Source: Herbaspirillum chlorophenolicum
GTDB taxonomy: Bacteria > Pseudomonadota > Gammaproteobacteria > Burkholderiales > Burkholderiaceae_D
Reading direction: 5' to 3'
DNA length: 64,000 bases
Assembly: GCF_001189955.1 (NCBI RefSeq)
Contig: NZ_LFLT01000017.1
Location: forward strand, 44,055-108,054
Shown piece by piece: positions 29,028 to 38,334 of the stretch; the stretch's first letter is position 1, and each line of letters begins with the position of its first letter. The position numbers were made by a program, and so were the translations under genes. The notes beneath the pieces are model-generated. The model did no database searches. It was given only the letters and a program-made list of their open reading frames with translations, and was not told the DNA's origin.

Positions 29028-29923
29028 GCCAAGCCAATCAAGTGACCGCAACCGGCGGCATCGACAACCCGGAGGCAATGAATCCGGTGTACCGCCGCCG
29101 CCTGTTCCAGCATCGCATCGGTATGCTGTTCTCCTTCCTGGCGATGGGCCTGGGCCTGTTCGTGCTGGCCTGGATCCTGCTGACCCTGGTAATCAAGGGT
29201 GTGGCAGCGCTCAATTTCGGCCTGCTGACTGAAAATACCCCGGGTCCCGGCGGCGACGGCGGCGGTTTGCTGAACCCTATCGTCGGCAGCCTGCTGATGG
29301 TCGGCATCAGTACCCTGATCAGCACCCCGATCGGCATCCTGGCCGGCGTCTACCTGGCCGAATACGGCGAAGAGAGCAAGCTGGCCCAGGTGACCCGCTT
29401 CGTGACCGACATCATGCTGTCGGCCCCGTCCATCGTCATCGGCCTGTTCATCTATGCGATCTACGTTGCCAACGTCGGCCACTTTTCGGGCTGGGCCGGT
29501 ACTTTCGCCATTTCGCTGATCGCCATCCCGGTGGTTGTGCGTACCACCGACAACATGCTTAAGCTGGTTCCCAGCGGCCTGCGTGAAGCCGCCTTCGCAC
29601 TCGGCGCCCCACGCTGGAAAGTCGCCGTGATCGTGCGCTTGCGCGCCGTCAAGGCCGGCGTGGTGACCGGGGTGCTGCTGGCGGTGGCCCGTATTTCGGG
29701 CGAGACTGCGCCACTGCTGTTCACCGCACTCAACAACCAGTTCTTCAGCACCAACATGAACCGTCCGATCGCCAACTTGCCGGTGGTGATCAACCAGTTC
29801 GCGATGAGCCCGTACGACAACTGGGTCTCGCTGGCCTGGGGCGGGGCGCTGCTGATCACCTTCAGCGTGCTGCTGCTCAACGTGCTGTCTCGTACCCTGT
29901 TCAAGCAACAAATCCCCGGCTAA
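29024..29923 (+). CDS. pstA: Phosphate ABC transporter permease PstA
   Basis: The 299-residue partner permease. It has six membrane helices, '[27 protein letters not shown]' typical of PstA, and the EAA-type loop '[40 protein letters not shown]'. Its start overlaps the pstC stop by 4 bp, indicating translational coupling, and pstB follows 17 bp later. Confidence 0.96.
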   Translation: MSQANQVTATGGIDNPEAMNPVYRRRLFQHRIGMLFSFLAMGLGLFVLAWILLTLVIKGVAALNFGLLTENTPGPGGDGGGLLNPIVGSLLMVGISTLISTPIGILAGVYLAEYGEESKLAQVTRFVTDIMLSAPSIVIGLFIYAIYVANVGHFSGWAGTFAISLIAIPVVVRTTDNMLKLVPSGLREAAFALGAPRWKVAVIVRLRAVKAGVVTGVLLAVARISGETAPLLFTALNNQFFSTNMNRPIANLPVVINQFAMSPYDNWVSLAWGGALLITFSVLLLNVLSRTLFKQQIPG

Positions 29924-29940
29924 TTTTTCAAGTGACCGAC

Positions 29941-30756
29941 ATGACTACTGCTCAAATGGCAAACTCTGCTCCGACCGCATCCGCCAACGCCGCTGCGGCC
30001 AAGAAGTCCACGATCGAGATCTCGCAGCTGAATTTTTACTACGGTGGATTCCAGGGCCTGAAGAACATCAACCTCGACATCTATGAAGGCAAGGTCACCG
30101 CCTTCATCGGCCCATCGGGCTGTGGCAAGTCGACCCTGCTGCGCACCTTTAACCGCATGTACGACCTCTACCCCGGCCAGCGCGCCGAAGGCAAGATCGT
30201 GTACGCCGGCAGGAACATCCTCGAAGCCGGCCAGGACTTGAACATGCTGCGCGCCAAGGTCGGCATGGTGTTCCAGAAGCCGACCCCGTTCCCGATGTCG
30301 GTCTACGACAACATCGCCTTCGGTATCCGCCTGTACGAGAACCTGCCCAAGGGCGAGATGGACGAGCGCGTCGAATGGGCGCTGAACAAGGCGGCACTGT
30401 GGGGTGAAGTGAAAGACAAGCTGCACAAGAGCGGCCTGTCGCTCTCCGGCGGCCAGCAACAGCGCCTGTGTATCGCGCGCGGCGTGGCGGTCAAGCCCGA
30501 AGTGCTGCTGCTGGATGAACCGACCTCGGCGCTGGACCCGATTTCCACGGCCAAGGTGGAAGAGCTGATCGGCGAGCTGAAGAACGACTACACCATCGCC
30601 ATCGTCACCCACAACATGCAGCAGGCCGCGCGTTGCTCGGACTATACCGCTTACATGTACCTGGGCGAGCTGGTGGAGTTTGGCGAGACGGACCAGATCT
30701 TCATGAATCCGGTGCGCAAAGAAACCCAAGACTACATCACAGGCCGCTTCGGATAA
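29941..30756 (+). CDS. pstB: Phosphate ABC transporter ATP-binding protein
   Basis: From ATG 29941 (a GTG lies 9 bases earlier) the product has 271 residues. Walker A is GPSGCGKST, the signature is LSGGQQQRL, Walker [13 protein letters not shown], and the C-terminal region '[18 protein letters not shown]' is characteristic of PstB. It energises Pi import and, in known systems, contacts PhoU and PhoR to signal Pi status. Confidence 0.97.
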   Translation: MTTAQMANSAPTASANAAAAKKSTIEISQLNFYYGGFQGLKNINLDIYEGKVTAFIGPSGCGKSTLLRTFNRMYDLYPGQRAEGKIVYAGRNILEAGQDLNMLRAKVGMVFQKPTPFPMSVYDNIAFGIRLYENLPKGEMDERVEWALNKAALWGEVKDKLHKSGLSLSGGQQQRLCIARGVAVKPEVLLLDEPTSALDPISTAKVEELIGELKNDYTIAIVTHNMQQAARCSDYTAYMYLGELVEFGETDQIFMNPVRKETQDYITGRFG

Positions 30757-30929
30757 GGCACGGTTCAAGCTACTGCGCATCCCAATCTCTGTGCTGCAGG
30801 TTAGAGGATTCGTCGCCGTACCCCAGTACGGCTGCGCTTCTCCCGCAGACCTCGGGATTGCTCGCTACGCTTGAACCGCACCTCGATACGTAGTCTAAGC
30901 ACATATTTTTTATTATTTAGGGACGTCAC

Positions 30930-31640
30930 ATGACAGGCGATCACTCCTCCAAGCAATACGACAGCGATCTGGAAGCTATCCGTTCGAAGGTGCTCGCCAT
31001 GGGCGGGCTGGTTGAGCATCAGTTTCAGGATGCGATAGCGGCTTTCCGCACCGGCAACGTTGACGTGGCCAAGCGCGTGATGAAGGACGATGAGGCGGTG
31101 AACCGCCTGGAAGTCGAACTCGACGATGCGTGCAGCCACCTGATCGTGCGCCGTCAGCCGACCGCCAACGACTTGCGTACCGTGATGGCGACCATCAAGA
31201 TCATCACCGACCTCGAACGCGTCGGCGACGAAGCGACCAAGATCGCGCGTACCGCGATCCATCTGCACAAGCGCGGCATCGGCCTGATCAACCACTATGA
31301 GACGGTCAGCCTGATCGCCGAACAGGCCGGCGATATCCTGCGCAGCGCGCTGGATGCCTTCGCCCGCCTGGACGACCAGCAGGCGCTGGAACTGATCAAG
31401 CAGGATGCCAGCATCGACCACGGTTTCCGCTCGATCACCCGTAGCCTGATCACCTTCATGATGGAAGACCCGCGCACCATCTCCGGTTCCATCGACACCT
31501 TGTGGGTGGCCAAGGCCATTGAGCGCATCGGCGACCATGCCAAGAACATCGCCGAGTACGTGGTGTATGTGGTGGGCGGTGTCGATATCCGCCATACCGA
31601 CGTCGGTTCGGCCAAGGTGGCTGACGAAGCGGCTGACTGA
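30930..31640 (+). CDS. phoU: Phosphate signalling protein PhoU
   Basis: A 236-residue protein of two three-helix PhoU repeats with the metal-binding motif pattern E/DxxxD ('KDDEAVNRLEVELDD', 'ITDLERVGDEATKIAR'). It represses the Pho response when Pi is plentiful and limits Pst activity. It begins 173 bp after pstB, after AGGGA. The gap is AT-rich next to the start and could hold its own promoter. Confidence 0.96.
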   Translation: MTGDHSSKQYDSDLEAIRSKVLAMGGLVEHQFQDAIAAFRTGNVDVAKRVMKDDEAVNRLEVELDDACSHLIVRRQPTANDLRTVMATIKIITDLERVGDEATKIARTAIHLHKRGIGLINHYETVSLIAEQAGDILRSALDAFARLDDQQALELIKQDASIDHGFRSITRSLITFMMEDPRTISGSIDTLWVAKAIERIGDHAKNIAEYVVYVVGGVDIRHTDVGSAKVADEAAD

Positions 31641-31652
31641 AAAGGCAGTACC

Positions 31653-31715
31653 CGGATCCGCGCGGAGAAAAACGGCAGCCAGTACCGATGAGCTGCCGGC
31701 CCGCGCGGAGATCCG
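31653..31715 (+). other. Long hairpin between phoU and phoB
   Basis: Outer arms CGGATC plus CGCGCGG (31653-31665) pair with CCGCGCG...GATCCG (31701-31715, two unpaired bases). Inner arms CGGCAGC (31673-31679) and GCTGCCG (31692-31698) continue the stem. No T-run follows. It may stabilise, process or attenuate the phoU-phoB transcript. Confidence 0.5.
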
Positions 31716-31758
31716 CAGTGCGGAGGGAGACCCGCAAACTTGAGAAGAAGTTGACCCA

Positions 31759-32436
31759 ATGACCACTATCCTGATCGTCGAAGACGAACCGTCGATTGCC
31801 GAGCTGATTGCCTTCACGCTCAAGGAAGCCGGCTGGTCCAGTTTTGTCGTGTCGAATGCCGCCGCGGCCTGGGACTTTGTCCAGCACCGCGCGCCGCAAC
31901 TGGTGTTGCTGGACTGGATGCTGCCCGACCGCAGCGGTTTGCACCTGCTCTCGCGCATCCGCGCCGACCGCCAGCTGCAGCAATTGTCGGTCATCATGCT
32001 TACCGCCAAGAGCATGGAAGAAGACAAGATCGCCGGCCTCGACAATGGCGCCGACGATTACATCACCAAACCGTTTTCCCCGCGCGAGCTCACCGCTCGC
32101 ATCAAGGCGCTGCTGCGCCGCAAGAGCCCCGAACATGCCCAGGAAATCATGTCGGCCGGCCCTATCATGCTCGATCCGGCCAGTTGTTCGGTGACCTTGT
32201 CGGGCGGCAAGATCGATATCGGCCATGCCGAGTACAAGCTCCTGAAGTTCTTCCTTGCCCACCCGGACCGGGTGTTCTCGCGCAGCCAGTTATTGGATAG
32301 AGTGTGGGGCGACCATGTGGTGATTGAAGAGCGTACGGTAGATGTGCATGTGCTGCGCCTGCGCAAGGCGTTGCGCGATGCGGAATATCTGATCAAGACC
32401 GTGCGCAGCGTCGGTTACATGCTGTCGACAAAATAG
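31759..32436 (+). CDS. phoB: Phosphate regulon response regulator PhoB
   Basis: The 225-residue product has a receiver domain (D9/E10 acidic pocket region, phospho-acceptor D52 in VLLDWMLPD, K in ITKPFSPREL) and an OmpR-type winged helix ending 'VIEERTVDVHVLRLRKALRDAEYLIKTVRSVGYML'. Phosphorylated PhoB would bind the boxes before pstS, ppk and possibly the acyltransferase operon. It lies 75 bp upstream of phoR. Confidence 0.96.
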   Translation: MTTILIVEDEPSIAELIAFTLKEAGWSSFVVSNAAAAWDFVQHRAPQLVLLDWMLPDRSGLHLLSRIRADRQLQQLSVIMLTAKSMEEDKIAGLDNGADDYITKPFSPRELTARIKALLRRKSPEHAQEIMSAGPIMLDPASCSVTLSGGKIDIGHAEYKLLKFFLAHPDRVFSRSQLLDRVWGDHVVIEERTVDVHVLRLRKALRDAEYLIKTVRSVGYMLSTK

Positions 32437-32511
32437 AGCGAGAATAGGGCCTTGTTATCACAATCAGGCCCATATAAGCGCACAGCGCTCCACGTCTTCC
32501 TTTCGATTTCA

Positions 32512-33822
32512 ATGAGTCCACAACTGCTGTTCTGGATTCCCGCCATTTTGCGCCTGGTGTTGTGCCTGGCCGGAGCGGGAGTCGTCGCTTTCTTCTTCGG
32601 CCCTATCGTCGGCCTGGTTGTCGCAGTGCTGGGTGTGGGGGCGATGATGGTGACCCACTTGCATTACCTGTTCCGCCTCTCCAGTTGGCTGGACGACTCC
32701 GGCCAGTCGCGCCTGCCGGACGGCTGGGGGGCGTGGACCGACGTTTATGCCCGCCTGTACCGCATGCGCCGGGACGACGAAAAAAACCAGGCCGAACTGG
32801 CCGAGTGGCTGGCGCGCTTTCGCCAGGCCATGAGCCTGTTGCCCGATGGCGTGGTGATCATGGACGATGTGCTGTTCCTCGAATGGTGCAATCCGGCCGC
32901 GCAGCAGCACCTGGGCTTGAAGCTGGAGCGCGACAAGGGCATGCGCGTCACCAACCTGATCCGCAATCCGGCCTTCATCGACTACATCATCCTGGGCCGC
33001 TACGAGCAGCCGCTGACACTGGCGCTGCATGAGCGCAAGCTGATCGTGCAGCTCATTCCCTTCGAGAACCGCCGCCAGATCCTGGTCACCCATGACGCCA
33101 CCGAGTCCGAGCGCATCGACATGATGCGGCGCGACTTCGTCGCCAATGCTTCGCACGAACTGCGCACGCCGCTGACGGTCATCAACGGCTTCCTGGAAAT
33201 CGCCCTGGCCCAGCCCAAGCTCGATCCGGAAACCCGCACCGCACACCTGACGCTCATGACCGAACAGGGCCAGCGCATGCAAAACCTGATCGACGACATG
33301 CTGACCCTGACCCGGCTTGAATCGATCGACTACCCGTTGCGTTCGGAAGTTGTGCGGGTGCGGCCGCTGCTCGAAGGCATCGCCGAAGAGGCGCGCGCGT
33401 TATCGGCCGGCAAGCATGACATCACGCTGGAAGTGCGAGGCCCGGACCTGAAGGGCAACATTGATGAGCTGCGCAGCGCCTTTACCAATCTGGTGACCAA
33501 CGCCGTGCGTTACACGCCGCCGTCGGGACGCATCATGCTGCGCTGGGAAAGCGACGAAAAGGGCGCACATTTTTCCGTGCAGGACACCGGCATCGGCATC
33601 AGCCCCGAGCATATTTCCCGGTTGACCGAACGTTTCTATCGCGTCGACAAGAGCCGCTCGCGCGAAACCCAGGGCACCGGCCTGGGGCTGGCGATCGTGC
33701 GCCACGTGTTGCTGCGCCACCGTGCCGTGCTGGATATCCAGTCGGTACCGGACCATGGCAGTACCTTCACTGTGCATTTCCCGGCAAGCCAGACGATTGA
33801 GGATTTTGTGCAGGCCAAGTGA
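32512..33822 (+). CDS. phoR: Phosphate regulon sensor histidine kinase PhoR
   Basis: From ATG 32512 the product has 436 residues. Two N-terminal hydrophobic segments (about 8-50) have almost no periplasmic loop, as usual for PhoR. A linker is followed by a PAS domain (about 98-190), the H box 'NASHELRTPLTVINGFLE' with H215, and N, G1 and G2 ATP-binding boxes (FTNLVTNAVRYT; DTGIGISPEH; GTGLGLAIV). A TTG 60 bases upstream is an unlikely start. A strong terminator follows. Confidence 0.95.
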   Translation: MSPQLLFWIPAILRLVLCLAGAGVVAFFFGPIVGLVVAVLGVGAMMVTHLHYLFRLSSWLDDSGQSRLPDGWGAWTDVYARLYRMRRDDEKNQAELAEWLARFRQAMSLLPDGVVIMDDVLFLEWCNPAAQQHLGLKLERDKGMRVTNLIRNPAFIDYIILGRYEQPLTLALHERKLIVQLIPFENRRQILVTHDATESERIDMMRRDFVANASHELRTPLTVINGFLEIALAQPKLDPETRTAHLTLMTEQGQRMQNLIDDMLTLTRLESIDYPLRSEVVRVRPLLEGIAEEARALSAGKHDITLEVRGPDLKGNIDELRSAFTNLVTNAVRYTPPSGRIMLRWESDEKGAHFSVQDTGIGISPEHISRLTERFYRVDKSRSRETQGTGLGLAIVRHVLLRHRAVLDIQSVPDHGSTFTVHFPASQTIEDFVQAK

Positions 33823-33831
33823 AGAGAATGC

Positions 33832-33861
33832 AAAAAAAGGATGCCAAGGCATCCTTTTTTT
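33832..33861 (+). terminator. Intrinsic terminator after phoR
   Basis: GGATGC-CAAG-GCATCC (33839-33854) flanked by A7 and T7. It marks the end of the pho block. Confidence 0.92.
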
Positions 33862-34162
33862 ATATCCGACTGCCTGATATGGGGCCCTTGCCGCATCACA
33901 GGGCAGTCGCGATGAATGCGGGTATGTTGACTGATTGCAAATAAATCCTAGGTAGAAATACGAATATCTGCCGGCAGCCGTTATTGGACACAATACCAGC
34001 GCACCGATGGCGGTTTCGCAAAGGGGGAGACGAGAGCGACAGCCAGCGGCACGACGATCAGAATAATGCTTCCGGTCCACAACGGCAGCGCGACAACAAG
34101 ATCAGATCGTCAACGAGCTTCTTCCCCAATATCAAAAATCAACAGTTCCGGAAAGAGGAAAA
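33862..34162. other. Upstream region of the fourth MCP gene
   Basis: About 300 bp without a credible gene. I see no clear promoter apart from AT-rich sequence around 33935-33965. Confidence 0.35.
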
Positions 34163-35818
34163 ATGAGCTACTTCGCCAACATGAAGATAGGCAAGCGCCT
34201 GGCTTTAGGCTTTGCTTTCATCCTGGTTGCCGCCTGCGTGGTGGTGGCGTTCTCCATCTGGCGCCTGCATGGCATTGCCGGCGCCACCGCAGCCATGATG
34301 CAGCAGCCGCTGACCAAGGAGCGCCTGGTGTCGGACTGGTACCGCACCATCCATACCAGCGTGCGCCGCACCACGGCGATTGCCAAAAGTACCGATCCCA
34401 GCCTGGCTGCCTTTTTCGCCGAGGATGCGGCTATCTCCACGAAGCTGTCGACCGAGCAGCAGAAGGCCATCGAGGCGTTGCTGAGTTCGGACGCCGAGAA
34501 GGCCGTTTTCGACAAGCTCTCGGCGGTTCGCAAGGACTACATCAAATACCGCGACGCCATCTCCAAGGCCAAGGCCGATGGCCAGGTCGACGAGGTCGAG
34601 AAGATCCTGAGCGGACCTTACAATGCGGCGGCCAAGGGCTACCTCGACTTGTTGCAGCAATTGCTGAATGTGCAGCGGGCAGGCATCGACCAGATTGCCC
34701 AGGACATCCAGGGGATCTATGAGCAGAGCCGCAACCTGATGCTGGCCCTGGGTGCATTGCTGTTCGTGCTGGGCTGGCTGTTCGCCTGGCGCCTGGCGGT
34801 GGGCATCACCCGCCCGCTGGAACGGGCGGTCGACGTGGCCGAGACCGTGGCCGCCGGCGACCTGACCATGCAAGTGGATGCGCATCTGGCATCGCGCCGT
34901 GACGAGACCGGCAAGCTGCTGCATGCGTTGCAGGCCATGACCGGCAACCTTGCGCGCATCGTCGGCCAGGTGCGCAGCGGCACCGATGCCATTTCTACCG
35001 CATCGCGCGAGATCGCCAGCGGTAACCTCGACCTGTCGGCACGGACCGAACGCCAGGCAGGTTCGCTGGAAGAGACCGCTTCGGCCATGGAGGAGCTGAC
35101 ATCCACCGTGCACCAGAACGCCGACAACGCGCGCCAGGCCAACCAGCTGGCTGCCTCGGCCTCGGCCGTGGCGCAGCAGGGCGGGGAAGTGGTGTCGCAG
35201 GTGGTCTCGACCATGGGATCGATCAACGAATCCTCGCGCAAGATCGTCGACATCATCGGCGTGATCGATGGCATCGCCTTCCAGACCAACATCCTGGCGT
35301 TGAATGCCGCAGTGGAAGCCGCGCGCGCCGGCGAGCAGGGACGCGGTTTCGCGGTCGTGGCGTCGGAAGTGCGTTCCCTGGCGCAGCGTTCGGCGGCAGC
35401 GGCCAAGGAGATCAAGGGCCTGATCGACGACTCCGTGGCCAAGGTCGGCACCGGCAGCCAACTGGTGGGCCAGGCCGGCAGCACGATGGACCAGGTGGTT
35501 GCCAGCGTGCGCCACGTGGCCGACATCGTCGGCGAGATTACCGCCGCCAGCAGCGAGCAAAGCGATGGCATCGGCCAGGTCAACCTGGCCATCACCGAAA
35601 TGGACCAGACCACGCAGCAGAATGCCGCCCTGGTCGAGCAGGCTGCGGCAGCGGCCGAAGCGATGCAGGAGCAAGCGGCGCGCTTGTCCGAAGTCGTCAG
35701 CCAGTTCAAGCTGGGCTCCGCACATGAGCAGCAAGTTGCCAATGCCGCAGAACCGGTATTGGCGGCTCCCCGTCCGTCGCGCAACATTACCCCGGAGCGT
35801 GCTGCCTTGGGGCATTGA
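34163..35818 (+). CDS. Methyl-accepting chemotaxis protein, 4-helix-bundle sensor
   Basis: A 551-residue receptor starting [24 protein letters not shown] after AGAGGAA. Membrane helix 1 lies at about 11-33. A periplasmic four-helix-bundle domain follows ('[37 protein letters not shown]', about 45-190). Then membrane helix 2 (about 191-210), HAMP, and a signalling domain with the standard tip. Unlike the three MCPs upstream it has no aromatic C-terminal pentapeptide (ends ERAALGH), so it may rely on other receptors for efficient methylation. It stands directly after the pho operon and shares a bidirectional terminator with the converging MFS gene. Confidence 0.93.
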   Translation: MSYFANMKIGKRLALGFAFILVAACVVVAFSIWRLHGIAGATAAMMQQPLTKERLVSDWYRTIHTSVRRTTAIAKSTDPSLAAFFAEDAAISTKLSTEQQKAIEALLSSDAEKAVFDKLSAVRKDYIKYRDAISKAKADGQVDEVEKILSGPYNAAAKGYLDLLQQLLNVQRAGIDQIAQDIQGIYEQSRNLMLALGALLFVLGWLFAWRLAVGITRPLERAVDVAETVAAGDLTMQVDAHLASRRDETGKLLHALQAMTGNLARIVGQVRSGTDAISTASREIASGNLDLSARTERQAGSLEETASAMEELTSTVHQNADNARQANQLAASASAVAQQGGEVVSQVVSTMGSINESSRKIVDIIGVIDGIAFQTNILALNAAVEAARAGEQGRGFAVVASEVRSLAQRSAAAAKEIKGLIDDSVAKVGTGSQLVGQAGSTMDQVVASVRHVADIVGEITAASSEQSDGIGQVNLAITEMDQTTQQNAALVEQAAAAAEAMQEQAARLSEVVSQFKLGSAHEQQVANAAEPVLAAPRPSRNITPERAALGH

Positions 35819-35861
35819 ACAATTGAGAGTCGGGTTGCCCCGGCTTTTCAGGCGCTCCAAT

Positions 35862-35892
35862 GCAAAACCCGCCATCAGGCGGGTTTTGCGTT
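35862..35892. terminator. Bidirectional terminator, fourth MCP gene / MFS gene
   Basis: GCAAAACCCGCC (35862-35873) and GGCGGGTTTTGC (35878-35889) form a perfect 12-bp stem with loop ATCA. Confidence 0.88.
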
Positions 35893-35910
35893 TTGCGAAC
35901 TATGTGAACG

Positions 35911-37230
35911 TCACTTCTGGGCCGGCTCGCGGAAGTAGATCCGGCGTGGCAGTGCCCACAGCAGCAGGGCGGCGCCGACCAGGCATTCGGCGGCGACCAC
36001 GTACAGGCCGATGGCGGCGCTGCCGGTCAGGTCGCGGATCTTGCCGACCATGTAAGGAGTGATGATGCCGCCCAACTGGCCGACCGAATTGATCAGCGCG
36101 ATGCCGGCTGCGGCTGCGGCGCCCGACAGCACGCGCGGAGGCAGGATCCAGAACAGGCCGATGCCTGCAATGATGCCGGTGGCGGCAGCCGACAGTGCGA
36201 TCACCAGGATCAGCGTGTTGTTGCCGAAGTAGGCAGCGGCTGCGTAGCCGACGCCGCCGATCAGCGCGCAACTGGCCAGGTGCCAGCGGCGTTCGCCGGT
36301 GCGGTCGGAACTGCGGCCGATGAAGATCATGCCCAGGCCGGCGCAGATGTACGGCACCATCGAGATCAGGCCGATGATGAAAGTGTCGTCGGTGCCGGCG
36401 GTCTTGATCAGTTGCGGCATCCAGAACACCAGGCCATAGATGCCGGAAGCCAGCACCAGGTAGATCAGCGACATGACGATGGTCGACGGCTGCTTCAATG
36501 CCGCGCCGAAGGAGTGCACCGCTTCGCTCTTGGGTTCGGCCGCGATGCGGTTGATCAGAAGCTTCTTCTCTTCAGGCTTCAACCAGCGGGCGTCTTCGAT
36601 CTTGTCGTCGATCACCAGGTAGCACACCACGCCCAGCAGGATCGACGGAATGCCTTCCAGCAGGAACAGCCACTGCCAGCCGTGCATGCCGGCCATGCCG
36701 TGGCTCCACTTCATGATGCCGCCCGACAGCGGGCCGCCGATGATGCCGCACAAGGCGATGGCCGCCATGAACAGCGAGTTGATGCGGCCGCGGCGCACCG
36801 ATGGGAACCAGTTGGTGAAGAAGTACAGCGCACCCGGCACGAAACCGGCTTCCAGCAAGCCGATCAGGAAACGCAGGATGTAGAAGCTGGTCTCGTTGCT
36901 GACGAACATCATCGCCGCCGAGGCGATGCCCCAGGTAACCATGATGCGGGCGATCCAGCGCTTGGGGCCGACCTTGTGCAAGATCATGTTGCTCGGCACT
37001 TCGAACAGGAAGTAGCCGACGAAGAAGATGCTCGCACCCAGGCCGTAGACGGCGTCCGAGAAGCCCAGGTCGCTTTGCATCTGCAGCTTGGCGAAACTGA
37101 TGTTGACGCGGTCCAGGTAGGCGAACACGAAGCAGATCATCAGCAAGGGCACGAAGCGCCAGGTGATTCTGCGGTAAAGGTTGGATTCCTGAATGTCCGC
37201 CGCGCTGGCCGGATAGGGTACTGCTGCCAT
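35911..37230 (-). CDS. MFS carrier, anion:cation symporter (ACS) family
   Basis: A 439-residue, 12-helix major facilitator protein. 'YLDRVNISFAKLQMQSDLGFSDAVYGLGASIFFVGYFLFEVPSN' and the central 'RFLIGLLEAGFVPGALYFFTNWFP' are signatures of the ACS family, which imports sugar acids and other organic anions. A good GAGGAG site precedes the ATG. It is the last gene of a three-gene minus-strand unit with an SDR and an FAH-type hydrolase, so the cargo is probably the sugar acid handled by that pathway. Confidence 0.9.
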   Translation of the reverse strand: MAAVPYPASAADIQESNLYRRITWRFVPLLMICFVFAYLDRVNISFAKLQMQSDLGFSDAVYGLGASIFFVGYFLFEVPSNMILHKVGPKRWIARIMVTWGIASAAMMFVSNETSFYILRFLIGLLEAGFVPGALYFFTNWFPSVRRGRINSLFMAAIALCGIIGGPLSGGIMKWSHGMAGMHGWQWLFLLEGIPSILLGVVCYLVIDDKIEDARWLKPEEKKLLINRIAAEPKSEAVHSFGAALKQPSTIVMSLIYLVLASGIYGLVFWMPQLIKTAGTDDTFIIGLISMVPYICAGLGMIFIGRSSDRTGERRWHLASCALIGGVGYAAAAYFGNNTLILVIALSAAATGIIAGIGLFWILPPRVLSGAAAAAGIALINSVGQLGGIITPYMVGKIRDLTGSAAIGLYVVAAECLVGAALLLWALPRRIYFREPAQK

Positions 37231-37474
37231 GATGTCTCTCCTCGAAAGGCTTTTGATTAAAACCGAAGGCGCAAAAAGTCCATCGCCGCCGCGTGATACG
37301 CGGAGGTCGCTTATTGTTGTTGTGCTGTTGGATTAGCGGACGGAAGGACTCCGTCCGCCGGTGCTGCAATTTCTAATGTTGTGCCGCCTGGTCTTTGCCC
37401 GTGTTGCTATGCGTTGCCATCCGTTTGCAATCGCACCCGCCGCGCTTCTTCCCTTGCGCGGCGTCGGCAGGGCA
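37231..37474. other. Gap between the MFS and SDR genes
   Basis: 244 bp without a gene that I can support and without a clear terminator. Read-through from the SDR gene to the MFS gene is likely. Confidence 0.35.
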
Positions 37475-38227
37475 TTAATAGGTCGCGCGGCCGCCCGACA
37501 GGTCGAACACCGATGCGGTGGTGAAGGAGTTCTCTTCCGATACCAGCCAGGCCACCATGGCAGCCAGTTCTTCCACCTTCACGAAACGCGCGCGCGGGAT
37601 CTTCGACAGCATGTAGTCGATGTGCGCCTGGGTGCATTGCTCCAGGATGCGGGTTTGCGCGGCGGCCGGGGTGATGGCGTTGACGGCGATGTTCTTGGTC
37701 GCGGTTTCCTTGCCCAGGCTCTTGGTCAGGGCGATCATGCCGGCCTTGGCGGCGCTGTAGGCCGACGCGGTAGGATTGCCTTCCTTGCCGGCGATGGAAG
37801 CGATGTTGACGATGCGGCCGTAGTTCTGGGCGATCATGCGCTGCACGACGACCTGGTTGACGTAGAACGCGCCGTTAAGGTCGATGTCGATCACGCGGCG
37901 CCATTCTTCCGGCGAGTAGTCGGCCACCACATTGTTCTGGCCGGCGATGCCGGCGCTGTGCACCAGGATATCGATGGACTGGGTGACCTTTTCGGTGGCT
38001 TCGATGGCTTTCTTGACGTCCGCTTCGCTGGAGATGTCGACCTTGATGGTTTCGACATTGCCCAGCGGCTCCAGCTTGGCGCGCGCTTCAGCCAGCGCCT
38101 TCTCGTCCATGTCCCACAGCACGACCTTGGCTTTGCCTTGCAGCAGGCGCTCTGCCACTGCGTAACCGAAACCCTGGGCGCCGCCGGTGATGATGGCGCT
38201 GCGGCCCTGGAAGTCGTAATGATTCAT
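37475..38227 (-). CDS. SDR dehydrogenase, likely 2-keto-3-deoxy-sugar-acid 4-dehydrogenase
   Basis: A 250-residue short-chain dehydrogenase: Rossmann glycine motif 'TGGAQGFG' near the N-terminus, HSAG (NNAG equivalent), S in 'NIASIAGKEG', and catalytic Y-x3-K in 'AYSAAK'. The C-terminus 'FTTASVFDLSGGRATY' is typical of sugar-acid SDRs. Paired with an FAH-family hydrolase, it fits the step that oxidises L-2-keto-3-deoxy-rhamnonate, -fuconate or -pentonate at C4. The substrate is inferred from gene pairing. Strong ribosome site (AAGGAGAAGG). Confidence 0.78.
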   Translation of the reverse strand: MNHYDFQGRSAIITGGAQGFGYAVAERLLQGKAKVVLWDMDEKALAEARAKLEPLGNVETIKVDISSEADVKKAIEATEKVTQSIDILVHSAGIAGQNNVVADYSPEEWRRVIDIDLNGAFYVNQVVVQRMIAQNYGRIVNIASIAGKEGNPTASAYSAAKAGMIALTKSLGKETATKNIAVNAITPAAAQTRILEQCTQAHIDYMLSKIPRARFVKVEELAAMVAWLVSEENSFTTASVFDLSGGRATY

Positions 38228-38334
38228 TGCCTTCTCCTTCTCGTGATCTGATCTTGAGGTCGGCGCGCAAGCCGCATGGGCTTGCGCGCATTGTTCTTAT
38301 TGTTGGTGTGTGCCGGTAACGCTGCCGGGGCGGC

